Counted from the stretch's first letter, positions 22,601 to 35,300 are shown. The stretch is 64,000 nucleotides of DNA from Rhynchopus sp. YZ270_cl-10 (GCA_964035575.1 OZ037929.1:806001-870000), one strand, 5' to 3'. Numbers and translations are program-made. The notes: generated from the letters alone by a model not told the origin.

Positions 22601-24288
22601 TCACCAAGCCGTGCCCCCTGAGGAAGCGCGCCGTGTACAGCAAGGTATTCACTGTCAAAACAGAGGTTCCCGGTGCAGGCACGCCCCTGCGCATCCAAGG
22701 GGCACGCAGAGCTGCAGTCGACCCCACCAAACCCGCTTTTGCACGCACACTGCAGCGTATCCGGCTCGCAAATCCCTCTCGTAAACCCACCACACGGTGT
22801 GTCACCACCAGGACATTGAATGGAACAATCGCTGGACCCATATCCCGGGAGACATACACAGTCGTTCTGGAGGGTCGTGAGGGAGGACGCACTGAGGCAC
22901 ATACCGTGCCCAGAGCAGGGTGTGGTGCCTTCACAGGTTCGTCCGCAGCGGGTGGAGTCGGTTGTGAGAGACCATGTTCCTGTAGGGCATGAGGAGCAGG
23001 CACCTGGGATGACCTCGGGTGTGGCGCAGTCCGCGCCGCAGAAGCGTTCGTTGCAGAAGCATTGGCCTTCGATGCAGAGGCCACGGCCACTGCAGGGGGT
23101 GTTGCCTGGGCAGGGCTTTGTGCAGCCTCGTGTGGAGGAGGTCACACGGCCAGACCAGCCGGACCTGCAGACGTTGCAGGAGAGGCCCTCCCAATGCCCG
23201 TTGGTGCTGTCGTCGAAGCAGGTGCACGTTGCGGTTGCTGCGTTGCAGAGGCCGTTGCCAGAGCATTGGGATGCCGCAGAGGAGCCAGGGCACAGCAGTT
23301 GGCATGCCTTCTGATCTGAGGGGTTCTGTGAATGTGCGTACCCCGCAGCGCAGAGGCAGGTGCCGTCCCTTTGGCAGTCGCCGTGTCCGCTGCAGGTTGT
23401 GCCGGTAGGGTTGACGGGGCATGATTCAGAGCAGGTCGGCCCTGTCTTGCCTGCAACGCATTGTATGCAGTCGGGGAGAAGGACGTTTGGGTTGGTGCAG
23501 ATGCAGGAGCCGTCTGGTTGGCAGAGACCGGCGCCTCCGCATTCCACTGTGTCGGTGCTGCCGGGGCAACGGAGGGCGCAGATGTCTCCTGTCCATCCGG
23601 TGTTGCAAATGCAGGATCCGTCACCAAGCATGCCGCTGGAGCATGAACCATGTCCAGAGCATGTGTACCCCGGGCATTCGGAGGTGCATTTGTCGCCGTA
23701 GTGGAGTGAGTCGCAGTCGGAGCAGGAGGGTGCACCCCAATACCCATCCGATGGTGTTGCCAGGCAGGTGCACAGTCCATCCCCTGCAGGTCCTGCGTCG
23801 CAGGTGCCCCGTCCCGCGCAGACCGCGCCGTTCGACTCCGGGCAGCGTTGTGAACAGTCCACACCGTATCCCCCAGGAGGGCAGCGGTCGCACGCATCGC
23901 CCACCCAAAACCCGTCGCAGGAGCAGGATCCGTTCCCCTGGAGGCCGTCGTGGCAGCGGCCGTGGTCGGAGCATTGAAAGCAAGACCCCCCAGGGCATTC
24001 AGTGCGGCAGTCAAGACCAGAATATCCTTCTTGGCACGTTGCGCAAAAGGTTCGAGGCTCCCAATACCCAGTCAAGGAGCTGGCATCGCAGATGCATGTC
24101 CCAGTGAGGTCGCAGTCACCATGTCCAGAGCAATCCTGTACACAGGTGGTCAGCGCAAATCCATCTCGTGCGAAAACCATCTCAGTCTCGGTCTGTCGTA
24201 ACACCGAGCCCACAGCGTGTGAGTGCAGGAGAACTACACAAAGTGTCCATGTGAGATGGGAGAGGGGGGGCTGCCCTTGAGGCGGCAT
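16615..24288 (-). CDS. Giant EGF-repeat/IPT multi-pass membrane protein with EF-hand
   Basis: Three exons: 24288-18313, 18133-17982 and 17836-16615, with GTATGT donors; 2449 residues. The chosen Met begins a signal peptide (hydrophobic TWTLCVVLLHSHAVG). Residues to about 880 are more than a dozen Cys-rich EGF/laminin-type repeats (CSGHGDC, CSGRGLC patterns). A beta-rich, possibly propeller-like middle follows, then two IPT/TIG-like domains around GGTEVSITGNGF and DVVVTLRGYGF, and a TNFR-like Cys cluster with EPGFWRPENSS. After that come about nine membrane segments, the first TIGLVVVICFFLLIALVVW; exons 2 and 3 carry the rest. A canonical EF-hand loop, DKDADGKITMRD, lies at about 2244-2255, and the tail is poly-Gly and Ser-rich. 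This architecture suggests a surface adhesion/sensor protein with calcium-responsive cytoplasmic tail; ligand unknown. Splicing is inferred from phase and continuity. Confidence 0.85.
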
Positions 24289-24390
24289 ATGGTGGGACAA
24301 CCACAGCCCCTCTGTTGTCTGGAGTGGGTGGAGTGATGGGAAGGGGGGTGGGATGAGGGGATGAGGGGATGAGTAAAAGAAGAGTTGACT

Positions 24391-24507
24391 TGAAATACAA
24401 CAGCCCTCTCGTGAACAGTGTCCCTTGGTTACATAACCGGCTGCATCGTGGGGTGGACACCCCAACCATGCAGTCCTACAATCCATTTCGTGGTTTACAT
24501 CTGATAT
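24391..24507 (+). repeat. Dispersed repeat family E, copy 1
   Basis: About 117 bases, starting GAAATACAACAGCCCTCTCG and containing the hairpin TGGGGT-GGAC-ACCCCA, recur at 49532-49646 with few differences. This copy lies just upstream of the EGF-repeat gene start; the other lies in an intron. Its head resembles the family A hairpins (CCTCTCGTG then GTGT). Confidence 0.8.
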
Positions 24508-24620
24508 GCTCTACTCCCGCTTCCTCACCCAGATAAATGAAAGGATCATTGGAGACACGGGGGCATGAATCCTGTGTGACGTAGGGTCCGGTTGGGGTAC
24601 TCTGCCCGTTTCGCAGTGTG

Positions 24621-24736
24621 GGAGAGGCTCTAGAGGAGTTTGAAAATGTTTTTTGTATGTTTTGAAAGTGCTTTGTGCTCTGTTTAATTTTGCTTGATAG
24701 TTTTGTAGACGTGGAGTTGGAGAGGCTCTAGAGGAG
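24621..24736. repeat. Short insertion family K, copy 1, with target duplication
   Basis: An ~86-base unit (24639-24724; begins TTTGAAAATGTTTTTTG) lies between direct repeats of GCTCTAGAGGAG, 12 bases, extended to 18 if GGAGAG is included. The same unit occurs at 63534-63619. A tandem AATGAAAGGATCATT motif flanks the area at 24536 and 24767. Confidence 0.7.
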
Positions 24737-25740
24737 CACAAACCCTGAGGCGCTAATTTGTGCGCAATGAAAGGATCATTGCAGACACAGGGTAATTAGT
24801 AAAGCGATGAGAAAAAGATAAGGGGTCATTTGGTTTTTTGTAGTGTTTTTTTTTTATTTGGTTTTTTTTTATTTTTTGGTTTTTTTGGGGGGAGGAGGAG
24901 AAGGGAGGGGAATCCTTGAGGGGAAATCTCAAAAAAAGGGTTGAAAACGAAGCTAAGATAGGTTCTGTTTTTTTTTTTTTTCTCTTTTCATTTCTCGGTC
25001 GTGGATCTTCGATTCGTTGTTGGTCTGGTGTGTGGCTTTTTTTGTTGTTGTTGTTGTTTCTGGTATTACCGTCGACCACTGGGAAGAGGAGAAAAAAAAA
25101 GAGAATTTTCAATAACGAATTGAACCTCAAGGATTCGTATCCATCAAGAAAGAAGAAAAACAAACCTACCTTTTCACTTCTTCCTCTGTTCATGAGAAGG
25201 GGGAAATTGGGGCATTGAGAGGGACAGGAATCTACAGTCGGGGGGGGATATTTCTCTTGTGTTTTAGTTTTTTTTTCTTCTCTTCCCTCCATATTTTTTT
25301 GGGGCTTTTTTTGCTAATGTTTTGTCTTTTTTTTTAAATTCTCAAAATGTCTATAAATTGAAAGATAGTGGTTTTGTGCATAACAACACAAATAAAACTA
25401 TCTCCCAAGGATTATATTGTCCCTTTTTTGTCAAAGCCCATCGTGGGTGTCGTTGTAATGTATACTTTTTTTTGAAATACGCAAAAAAGCGGGCAAAATC
25501 ATTCGAAAAAATGCTCTCTCCCTCTGAGTGTATTTATTCTTGTTACATTACCTCTCCCAACTCCACGACAGAGCAAAAGAAACAAACAAAAAAAAAAGTT
25601 AACAAAAGCAAAAATGAGAGTTTGGAAGCAATTAAAAAAAAACAGTTTTTTTTTGGGGGGAAATTCTAGAAAGCGTGAATGAAGGGGAGGATATAGAAGA
25701 AGGGGGAAAAAGGGGAATAAAGAAAGAGGTGTTGTTGTTT
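24737..25740. other. Low-complexity intergenic DNA
   Basis: One kilobase dominated by T and A runs with G-rich patches; open frames are Lys- or Phe-rich and give no sign of a gene. Confidence 0.6.
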
Positions 25741-25744
25741 TTTT

Positions 25745-27518
25745 TGTTTTCGTAACGCCTACCTCTTTAACCTTTTGTTTGCTTGATTGAGCTTACCGAA
25801 TCGCTCAACTGCGATGGGAAAAATCGTGCGTGTTTTGATCTCGTCACTGAAATTCTTTCAGATGAAATTTCGAGATCTGAACCGCTACGATAATTTGAGA
25901 AATCCAGAAAGCTTCAGAGATAATGAAATCCCCAGGGTGGGCGCGAAAACATAATCATATAAGGTAATGAAGCTGGTTATCCATGAAATGTTTGAATCTA
26001 GAGAACCTTGACACATCGAACAGCGTGTCCCGCCGGCCCTAATCCGTATGAGCGCAGTTGGGGGGGGGACCTCCGTGAGAATGTCCTGCAGAGGACTCTT
26101 CACTGCTCCGGAGCAGGAAGACGTCCGACAGTACATAGCGAACCTGGAGCCGTGAAGAGATGGATTTCGATAGCCACGTGACCAATATAAACTTGCGGCA
26201 CTTCAAGGAACTACTGTGGTCATGGCAAACTCAGCCAGGGCCGCAATCCTGTTCAAGGGTTCGTACCTGCCAGCGTCTGCGAACCTCTCAAGACGTGATA
26301 TAGACAGAGAGTTGTTCGTTTTCTATGAGACCTGTCCAAAGGCAAGTAAATACGACGCATGCGACAGCTCACCGTAGTCCTTTCACGTATTGGCGAGCCT
26401 CTTTCCAAAGAAGCAGCCACAACCCTGCGCCTCTTCGCCATACCGTTTATCCAAGATCGCAGACAATGCCTATCTAAACCCTCTGGCGATACATTGCCCT
26501 TGCACGTCGTAGATGTGGTCGATCCGCAAACTTGAAGTGACGCATCTCGGGGAGGAGCGCAAGCCTACCGTCAGTAAGCAGCTAGTACACATAGCCTCGA
26601 TGCAGCGCACTTCCTGGTAGATCGTGATAAGGACGGCCCGCTCAGTGGTGGCAGCGATGTACAGCACAAATCCCTACAACCGACTGCCACACATTCCCAA
26701 GCTACGGCGGAAAAAGTGCCTGTCTCTTATCCATGCACCCTAGATGAACGCGCCATCTCTACAGCAGCAGCAGCGTCCTACACCTTCAGCGACATGTAGA
26801 ATCGTGCACACGGATCCGCTTCTCTTTGAGACGCTCCGCGCTGAAGACACCCGCAGGGCAGCCAATCGTAGCGAAAACTGCGGTGTGCACCTTCAGCTCC
26901 TCGCGATGACGACCAGCCGTAAACGAGGATGGACAACGCGGTGTACATCGTCACCATGAATACGCCCAGTGTGAACTACCTCTACGGGGCCAAACGGAGG
27001 TCTCCATCCAGACAGTCTGGCGCCCATCCAGCAGGTCAGCTAGTCAGTGTAGGCCAGGTGAAGAGGAAGACTTCTCCATGGAAGCAAGCGTAGTCGACAA
27101 AGTATATCACGCGCGTTCACTAGCTAGGTCAGCCGAGGAATGGGAGGATCCACGCGAAGACCACTCCGAAGTGCGGGAGGGAATGTGCGGTACCGTGATG
27201 GCAGATAAGGAGAGGGCAGACACCACGAAATTACCCGGGAAGGATGTGCCCGTCAACGAAGGCAACGCAGGCGTATCTGCACCACGAGAGTGCAGCGAAG
27301 AGAAACGTGAACCATGATACCGTAGAGAGTTACTCAGGTGTGGGTGGGCGGGAGAAATTTTTAAATGTCATGGTCACGTTTTGCATAACATTGTAATCAT
27401 ATCACATGATTTGTGAGTCGGTTGCAGAAATCATCTCTCATGATTTCTGAATCGGTTGCAGAGTTGGCTAGCCGAAAACAAAAAGGCTGATATTTGGTTA
27501 CACAAAATATAATCCTTC
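25745..27518. repeat. Long repeat unit P1
   Basis: The first ~195 bases (TTTTCGTAACGCCTACCTC onward) recur at 27519, and the last ~170 bases (ending ACAAAATATAATCCTTC) recur at 30815-30985. P1 and P2 therefore share both ends but have different lengths and interiors, and lie head to tail. No reverse transcriptase, transposase or other known domain is seen; class unknown. The tail holds an internal repeat around CTCATGATTTCTGAATCGG. Confidence 0.8.
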
Positions 27519-30500
27519 TTTTGTTTTCGTAACGCCTACCTCTTTAACCTTTTGTTTGCTTGATTGAGCTTACCGAATCGCTCAACTGCGATGGGAAAAA
27601 TCGTGCGTGTTTTGATCTCGTCACTGAAATTCTTTCAGATGAAATTTCGAGATCTGAACCGCTACGATAATTTGAGAAATCCAGAAAGCTTCAGAGATAA
27701 TGAAATCCCCAACGCAGATCTCTGGCTTTCATATCCCAACGCAGGTGAGGAGTTCATCGGAAGGACGAGAACGACGGAGCAATGATGTCAGGGAGTCAGA
27801 AGAAGCAGCGGTATACGAGGGAGAAATCCGCACGGCAAGGGTCCGCGGCGTCCGTAACATAGGTATCCAGCGTGTCGCACACGGACTCACGCAGCAGGTC
27901 TGTATCGTGCCATACGCATAAAAACACACACTCACAGGAGGCTACCACCGCCGTCGCGCACACTGAGAAGCATCGTTGAACCACGAATCCTCTGCTAGCA
28001 GACTTCTTGTTCGTCACGCAGAAGGCGATCGGCATAGAAGGAACCTTGCCCAGCGTCAGGTTCATGAAGTGCCTTCACCGGCCCGCCCACAAGCGACCAC
28101 AACCTCATTGCCGTTGTCAGACCGGAAAGTACGGAAGACTAAGCGGCGCCTCGCAATCCCACACACAGACACGACATCGGCACGGAGCCTCAACTAAGCG
28201 GCAAAAACACGGAGGCTCCTACCACATCGCCGCAATGTCCGTGCTGCCACCATACACAAGCAGGATCGCTCTGGCGTCCAGGCGCGGCACTGAGCCACGC
28301 CGAAGCGTCGCAAGACATACCGGAAAGGCGAACTGGCAGGGGCAGGAACAGCAACATATCATAGACACCCAACACCAGGTAGACAGCCCCCAAGAAGGAG
28401 GAGCATCCTGTCACAAGAACCCAGAGAACTCAGACTTGGACAGAGTTCATAGCACACACAGGCAGCTCGGCGAATAGAGAGAAATTCTTCTGAATCTCAA
28501 GCCACCCAGACACTCTTGGCTCGGCGAGGGTTCTACTCGCACAGATGGAAAAACAACTATGTGGAAGTTAAATACTCAAATAACCAAGACTCTCTTGGTT
28601 CGGACAGGGTCACACACCAACAGTCAGTCGGACGAACTGAGAGGAAGAATCCGAAGATACTACACGACTCACAAACCATTCGGAAAACACTGCGTGGCTC
28701 AGATCAATGAAACGTGAAATGCAAAGAACTAGCGGCAGTGTGTCATTAAAGATCATAAGATGGACGCAAGCCTCACACGCCTAGCCACCTACGACACAAG
28801 AGATCACACAACACTTAGACTCCTCAGACCCGACAGACGCAAAGGGGTACCGGAGAGAACGAGGCGAACAAGACGAGGCATAGTGGGAAGAGGAATAGAT
28901 TGAAGACACCATCACAAATCAAGCAGATCCTATTACACACGAACTCACGTAGCGGTATGCGTCGAGCCACACACAGGGAACATCGTACGCATAGTCGGCT
29001 ATCACTGCCATCGCCACACTGAGAGGCGTCGTTGAAACCACCACCTGCTTCGCAGACAAGTACGGCCCGTAGAAGATGCACGGCACAGAAGGATCCTGCC
29101 CAGCATCAGGTTCATGCAGTGCCCTCACCGGCTCACTCACAAGCGACCACAGCCTCGTCAACCCGGAAACTGCGGAAGTCCAAGCGGCCATAATCCCGAA
29201 CACAGACACACCACCGGCACGTAGCCTCAACTGAGCGTCGTGTCCGTACATCCACTGCGTAAGGTGCCTGGCCTCGTACCGGTCGATGCCTCCATACATC
29301 ACTCTTGGCTGACGCAGAAAGATCCCAGCGGCACTACAGCACCTACAGCATCGCACTGGTGCTCGTCGCACGGGTGCACAGCACAGATGGAGCCGTACTT
29401 GGGGAAGGCGCACTCGGGGCAGCAGACGCATGCGTGTTGGGTACAGCAGGGGCAGACGTCGTATTCCGTAGCCGGGTCGCGGGTGGTAGCGCAGCAGGAT
29501 CCTCCACGTGCGTGGGTACGAAGATGCGCTGTTCCAGCCAAGGTATCGCACACCACATAGACACCTCAGACCCGACAGATGCAACAGAGACAGGAAAGAA
29601 CTCGGCGAACAAGACAGGCAAGGGAAGAAGAGGACTGAAGGTAGAAGACATACTCATGACCACACACCCAGACGACCAAGAACCGCAAGGGGGACAGGCA
29701 GACCTGATCACCACGGTAGGAAAGGGTATACGACACACACAGAGGATAGAGGTACCACGGGCAGGACCGACCACACGGACAGAGTACAGAACGCATCGGC
29801 GCATGGTCAAGGACCGGCCCCCGAGAAACACACAGATCTTCAACGTTACACCTATGGATAGGCGGCGGGACTTATTTATACCAACGCTACACCTATGGAT
29901 AGGCGGCGGGACTTATTTATACCAACGCTACACCTATGGATAGGCGGCGGGACTTATTTATACCAACGCTACACCTATGGATAGGCGGCGGGAATTATTT
30001 ATACCAACGCTACACCTATGGATAGGCGGCGGGACTTATTTATACCAACGCTACACCTATGGATAGGCGGCGGGACTTATTTATACCAACGCTACACCTA
30101 TGGATAGGCGGCGGGAATTATTTATACCAACGCTACCCGATACACACCACGTAACTAAGAGTAGGTACTCGAGAACTAAGCAGGCAGACAGACGCGCAAG
30201 GAAGAGCCCACCGGCAGGGAACAGTAGGTACTCGATGAAGCACTCATGAAAGGAAGGAGCTCGAGTACCCATATCTATTTACCAGATGAGAGATACATAC
30301 CACAGACACCTCAGACACAACAATTACGGAGAAGATGAGGCAAGCAAGACGACATAGAAGAGGAGGAGACTGGAGACACACAACACAGGGCACATAGAAT
30401 CAGTCTGCAGAGGTTAACAAGATAAACACAAGCCACACGTGTGTAGGCACCACCACAGCAAAGAAACACACAACACACAAAAACCCGTCACAGCCAGAAG

Positions 30501-30985
30501 AAGTCGTAGCACCCATGTCAAGGCACTCGTGAACCGCACCTGCGGTCAGAAAAACTGTTAGGAACCGTCGGATAAGGAAGACACCCATCAGGCAGCACAC
30601 GTGCCATGACTCGGCAATAGAACCCCAATCACACAGATAACTCAAACCAGAACACGCGCAGCAGACACCGGAGGAACAAAGCGAAGAGGATGGGGTGGGA
30701 GACGCCCAACCGCGAAATGGGAGGGGGGAGGCTTTCTTTCTTTCCTTGAGGAAGAGGGGAGGGGGGGGTTGACTAGTCTCTACCACCTAGGCAAACCGTA
30801 GGATATACAAAACAGTGAGAAATTTTTAAATGTCATGGTCACGTTTTGCATAACATTGTAATCATATCACATGATTTGTGAGTCGGTTGCAGAAATCATC
30901 TCTCATGATTTCTGAATCGGTTGCAGAGTTGGCTAGCCGAAAACAAAAAGGCTGATATTTGGTTACACAAAATATAATCCTTCTT
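27519..30985. repeat. Long repeat unit P2, containing degenerate internal repeats
   Basis: Shares its first ~195 and last ~170 bases with P1. The interior has at least two diverged copies of a ~320-base block (around 27920-28240 and 28930-29235) and three of another block starting near 28800, 29545 and 30300, so it grew by internal duplication. Degenerate family A hairpins occur near 28757 and 30416. The minus strand at 28919-29584 is open for 221 codons, and an overlapping frame (29299-29556) is Cys-rich, but neither matches a family I know. Confidence 0.7.
29843..30136. repeat. 41-bp tandem repeat, about seven copies
   Basis: The unit starts GCTACACCTATGGATAGGCG and ends ATTTATACCAAC. Copies are nearly identical (some have GGAATT for GGACTT). 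Each contains the short palindrome CCTATGGATAGG. There are no variable spacers, so it is a minisatellite. Confidence 0.95.
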
Positions 30986-33036
30986 TTTTTTTTTTGTGTT
31001 TTTTTTTTTTTTGTTTTTTTTGTTATCGCCGTTTGGGGAAAGCGAACATTCTAGGAGGGAATGGGGGGCAAAAAAAGGGGGGGGAAAAAACAGAACTAAA
31101 AAACCCCTCAAGGAAAATGGGAAAAAAAGGGGGAATTTTTTTTTTAAAAGAAGCACTGTGTTTTGAGACACGGAGTTGCAAAAAAAAATAGAAACGATAA
31201 AAGAAAGATGGATCACTTCCCTCTGACCCAACCTCGCTATTTTGTCTTTTTTTTAAAAACTATACCGCCCCCAGCACACAGTCTTCTACTCTAAGGATAA
31301 AACAAAAAACAAAAGGGGAATTTTCTTGTATTATTAGGGTGCCTTTTATGGACACACCGGGTAACACACAGGGCTGGGGGTGGGAGTGGGGAAAATGAGG
31401 TGGGTGAGTACAGAGTATTTTTTTTGTATCTCTAATCTGAGGGGAGTCACAGAGTGTACATACGGAAGAAATATTACAGCAACTTTTGTTGTTGTTGTTT
31501 TTTTCTCTTTCACCCTGTGTATTGCTTCCCTCTACTCAAGACAGAAAAAAAAAATTCTGTATTTTTGAAATGCTGACACTGGTTATCAAATTTTGTTGCA
31601 ACTAAGGGACTCAAGTCGCATAATACTCTAGAAAGCCATTTTTTTCTTTTCTTTTCGATTTTCTGGAAAAAAATCTGAAATGATACAAAGTACTGGGGGT
31701 GTGTTGAATGTAGCTGGGTTCTATTCAGCGTTCTTCTACACGGTGTTATCACGAAGTGTTACGCGCGCTTTGCATGACTCGTCAATGTCAAGGGCTCCCT
31801 GTGAGGATAAGGGTGTGGTGGGAATTTGAATGAAAAGTTGTTGTTTTTTTTTTTTTTTTGCGTTGTGCTCAGGGATTTTTTTAATTGTGGATTTGGATAT
31901 GGATTTCAGGAAAATAAAAAAAATCCCTGAAAAAAATTCCCTGTTTTTCCCTACAGCAATTTCAGGTACATTCTACCCCACCCCACCCCCAGAGAGTTTC
32001 GCCTGTGGGATGCGATCGATCAACGCGATCAAATAAGTGAAAAAAGTGAGGGGGGAAAAAATAAAAATCTCGGATTTTCGAGAAAAAAATTGGTCCTGCA
32101 GACAGTTGCTGTAGTTGTTGTGGGTGCAGATGTTCGCGTCAGTTGCAGTCAAACGTTCAGCATCAGAGACATTTGAGGTTGTGCACAAGAAGAAGGAGAA
32201 GACGTGTCAATCGCATTCAATTATGAGGGTTGGAAGACGGAGGAGATCTCAAATGTTGCGTACCGTGGCTTCGCCAGAAGCTTTCGCTTTAGCAAAATAT
32301 GGAATCAAAATTGATGGCAATAATGTATTGAGGCGCCGATTTCCCGCGCGGGCATTTTCCTGATGCTAATTACCAACGACAGTGCCATTTTATGTCAACA
32401 TTTTTTAGAAATGCTGCGTACCGTGGCTTCGCCAGGAACCTTTGGGTGCCTTGACTACCTTTTCTTACATAAATGTACTGAGGTTACTGATAAGGCTGAC
32501 ACCCACGATGGATCGTGATTCACTCTCCCCACCAGCCTTCTACGATTTTGTGCATCAGAGGGAAGAAGCCTCACCTCCCTGCACTGGCAGGGAGTCGCGC
32601 GCGCGACGCGCTCGCAGCGACCGCTTTTACGGGGGGAAAGCTCGGGACCCCAAATCACCCCGTTTTGGCCAAAAGGGGTGATTGGCAAGAGCCCTGTCAA
32701 CATGTCGAAAAAGTTTTGTGGGGGAAAAATTTTTTTTTTCCCGCAAAAAAGTCAAAAAACAGCCCAAAAACTGTATCAAAAAAACAGGGAATTTTTTGGA
32801 TTTGGATTTCGGAATTTGGCCAAAAAGGGTCGGATTTAGAGATATCCTTGGTTGTGCTCTTCTTTTTGGTTTTGGTATAGTAGGAAATGCTGTAGTGATG
32901 AAATACTTGATTATTTTTGTATTGCTTCCTATGAGCAATATTTTCTAAGATAGACCTAATCCTCTCACAGCAGGCACTGAGTGTTAGGAGGTGGTCAAAA
33001 AAGGGGGAAAGGAAAAAGGAAATTTAGACACCCTCC
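30986..33036. other. Intergenic region between P2 and the NEK/beta-helix kinase
   Basis: Homopolymer-rich DNA without a recognised gene. A ~27-base direct repeat with one mismatch (AAATGTTGCGTACCGTGG at 32251; AAATGCTGCGTACCGTGG at 32409) is spaced 158 bases apart. A degenerate family A motif is at 32948. The stretch 32630-32840 (GTTTTGGCC, TTTGGATTTGGATTTC words) resembles the interior of the foldback elements in style. Confidence 0.5.
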
Positions 33037-35300
33037 TTAGATTAATTTTCTTTCAATGAGGGGAAATCGAAAGCATTTTAGAGGGGGTGTGCCACTTACA
33101 CCCTTCTGTGTGTAAAAAAATGGAAAAAGTTTGAAAAGGGCCATAGCTTCTCTCGGTTATTCATGAAAAATTATGCCTGGAGGAACAAAAAAATCCATAC
33201 CTTAAGGTTGCCTGACAAATCGTTGTCGGTGATGGTGGCCTCTCCGCTGTTGCACACCCATACACCCTCGTACTTGTTGCCCTGAATGGTGTTCTTCTCG
33301 ATGTTCAGGTGGCCGCCAGATGTGACCAGAACACCTGCGTTTTGGTTGTTGAGGATCTTGTTGTCCTTGACAGTCCCCTTCCCGTTCTCGAAGCAGTACA
33401 CGCCGGTTTCTTTGCCGGAGCGGATTGTGTTGCCTTGGATGATCGGGTTGGCGTTCGTCTTGATGAGAACACCGGCCTTGCAGTTCCCTGTGATTTCGTT
33501 GTCGCGCACGATACCAGCGCCGCGGTCGCAGAGGAAGACACCCGCCTGCTTGTTGGAGTGGATGTGGTTGTCCACGATGAGGGGCGAGCCACCTGCCTTG
33601 ACGACAACACCGCTGCCGCCGTTGTCGTAGATCTCGTTCTTCTGGATGGTGCCCTTGCTTTCGTGGCAGATGAAGACGCCTGTGTCGCGCCCGTTGTGGA
33701 TCTTGTTGTTGCGCACAACAGGCTGTGCGCCTCTCTTCAGCAGCACTGCTGCGTATGTGTTGTTGTAGATGTCGTTGTGCTCAAGCAGTCCCTTCGCCCC
33801 ATCGAAGAGGTACACCCCTGCCTGCGCGCCGTCGTGGATCGAGCAGTGGTGGATATGCGGCTCTGCTGATTTGTGCACAGTCGCGCATGCCCCACCATGC
33901 GATGACAGGTCGCAGTGGTGCATCTTCGCGTTGCCGGACCTGAAGTCCGCGGACACCCATTTGCCCTCCCCATCGGCGCTCTTCTTCTGCTTCACAACAA
34001 GGTAGCTGAGCTCGGCAGACGCAAGGATGGTGACGGCGGTGCGGTCCTCCACCTCAATGACGGGGCGGCGGTCGGGGTCGGCTGCGGTGAGCGTGACGGC
34101 CTTGTTGACGTTGAGTGGTTTGTAGTACGTACCAGCCTCTACGGAGATGGTGTCGCCTGGGGAGGCGGCGTCGATGGCGGCCTGGATGCTCTGCCCGGGG
34201 GAGACGCGGCGGCCGTCGGTGCGTGCCTTCTGCACCTGGCGGGGTGCGGGCGCGTTGTTCTTGCCACGTACCTGCTGGAGGGGCGCGCGCTCGGGTTTCT
34301 CGTCCCTGTCCTTGTCTTTGTCTTTGTCCTTGTTCATGCGGTCGATCTCATAGCGCAGACGCTTGACCTCGTTGTCGCGGTCGGCAAGCTTCTTCATGAG
34401 CAGCTCGTTCTCCTTCTCCTGCTGTTCGTGCTGGCGTGCCTGCTGCAGCAGGTTCGACCCGCCGGACTTCGAGCGGACGCGGTTGGCGGTGACGCCGTAG
34501 TACTCCTTCTCTGCGTCGGTGGCGAACTTCATAAGCACGTCGCGTGCGGAGGGGCGGTTGCGTGGGTCCTTCTGCAGGAGCGACACCACGAGCTGCGACA
34601 TCTTTGTGGAGAAGCCGTTGCGGGTGAACTCCGACTCCAGGTCGCGCAGGACACGCTCGCCCTGCAGCAGCTGCGAGTTGATGGGACGCTCGCGCAGCGT
34701 GCAGAGCTCGAGCACGACGACACCGATGCCCCACATGTCCACCTTGTTTGTGTAGCGTTGGCGCAGCAGCAGCTCCGGTGCGAAGTAGTACGGCGTACCG
34801 ACGATCGTCTTCCGGCCTGCCTCCTCACAGCGACGCGAGAGACCAAAGTCGCCAAGACGCGCACTGTCGTCTGAGGTGAAGAAGATGTTCGTGGGCTTGA
34901 TGTCTCTGTGGATGTAGTCCTGTTCGTGCAGGTAGTGCAGTGCTGCGCACATCTGCACAAGCCACTTGCGCACACGCGACTCATCGAAGCGCTGCTTCTT
35001 CCTGCGCGCATCCTTGATCCGGTCTGAGAAGTCACCGCACTCACAGAGCTCCATCGCCAAGCAGATGCTGTACTGCTGATGCCTGTCCTTGTACACGAAG
35101 AAGTCGTGGAAGCCGATGATGTTCTCATGCTTCACGTTCGTCAGCACCTTGATCTCATGAAGCGCGAAGTTCATCTCGTGGCTGTCGCGGCACACAATCT
35201 GCTTGAGCGCATAGTGCTTGCCGCTCTTCTTGTGACGCGCCTTGTGCACACGTCCCTGGCCTCCAGCGCCAATCTGCCACAGTTTCTCGTAGTCCTCCAT
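33037..35300 (-). CDS. NEK-type protein kinase fused to right-handed beta-helix
   Basis: Exon 1 runs 35300-33201 (700 codons) and ends at a GTATGG donor. A short terminal exon 33105-33037 after an ACACAG acceptor is the best candidate, giving about 722 residues, but this last step is uncertain. The kinase domain (1-265) is intact: glycine loop GAGGQG, Lys33, Glu49, HRD 131-133 with Asn138, DFG 151-153 and APE 174-176; the closest type is NEK. A coiled coil rich in Glu/Lys spans about 290-350. Residues about 390-700 are parallel beta-helix (PbH1/NosD-like) repeats of ~23 residues, for example NNKIHNGRDTGVFI. The helix probably binds carbohydrate or acts as an elongated scaffold. Kinase activity is likely; substrates are unknown. 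Confidence 0.9.

Noticed and set aside
24289-24486. Upstream extension of the EGF-repeat protein
   Set aside because: It is the antisense reading of the family E repeat, also found in an intron; the signal peptide starts at the Met at 24288.
29299-29556. Cys-rich minus-strand frame resembling a zinc finger
   Set aside because: Spacing matches no finger I know, the frame is short, and the DNA is a degenerate repeat.
29843-30136. CRISPR-like array
   Set aside because: The 41-bp units are directly adjacent with no unique spacers, and this is eukaryotic DNA.
25745-30985. LTR-type element with P1/P2 shared ends as terminal repeats
   Set aside because: The shared ends are two different sequences at opposite ends of each unit, and no polymerase, integrase or capsid-like coding is seen.
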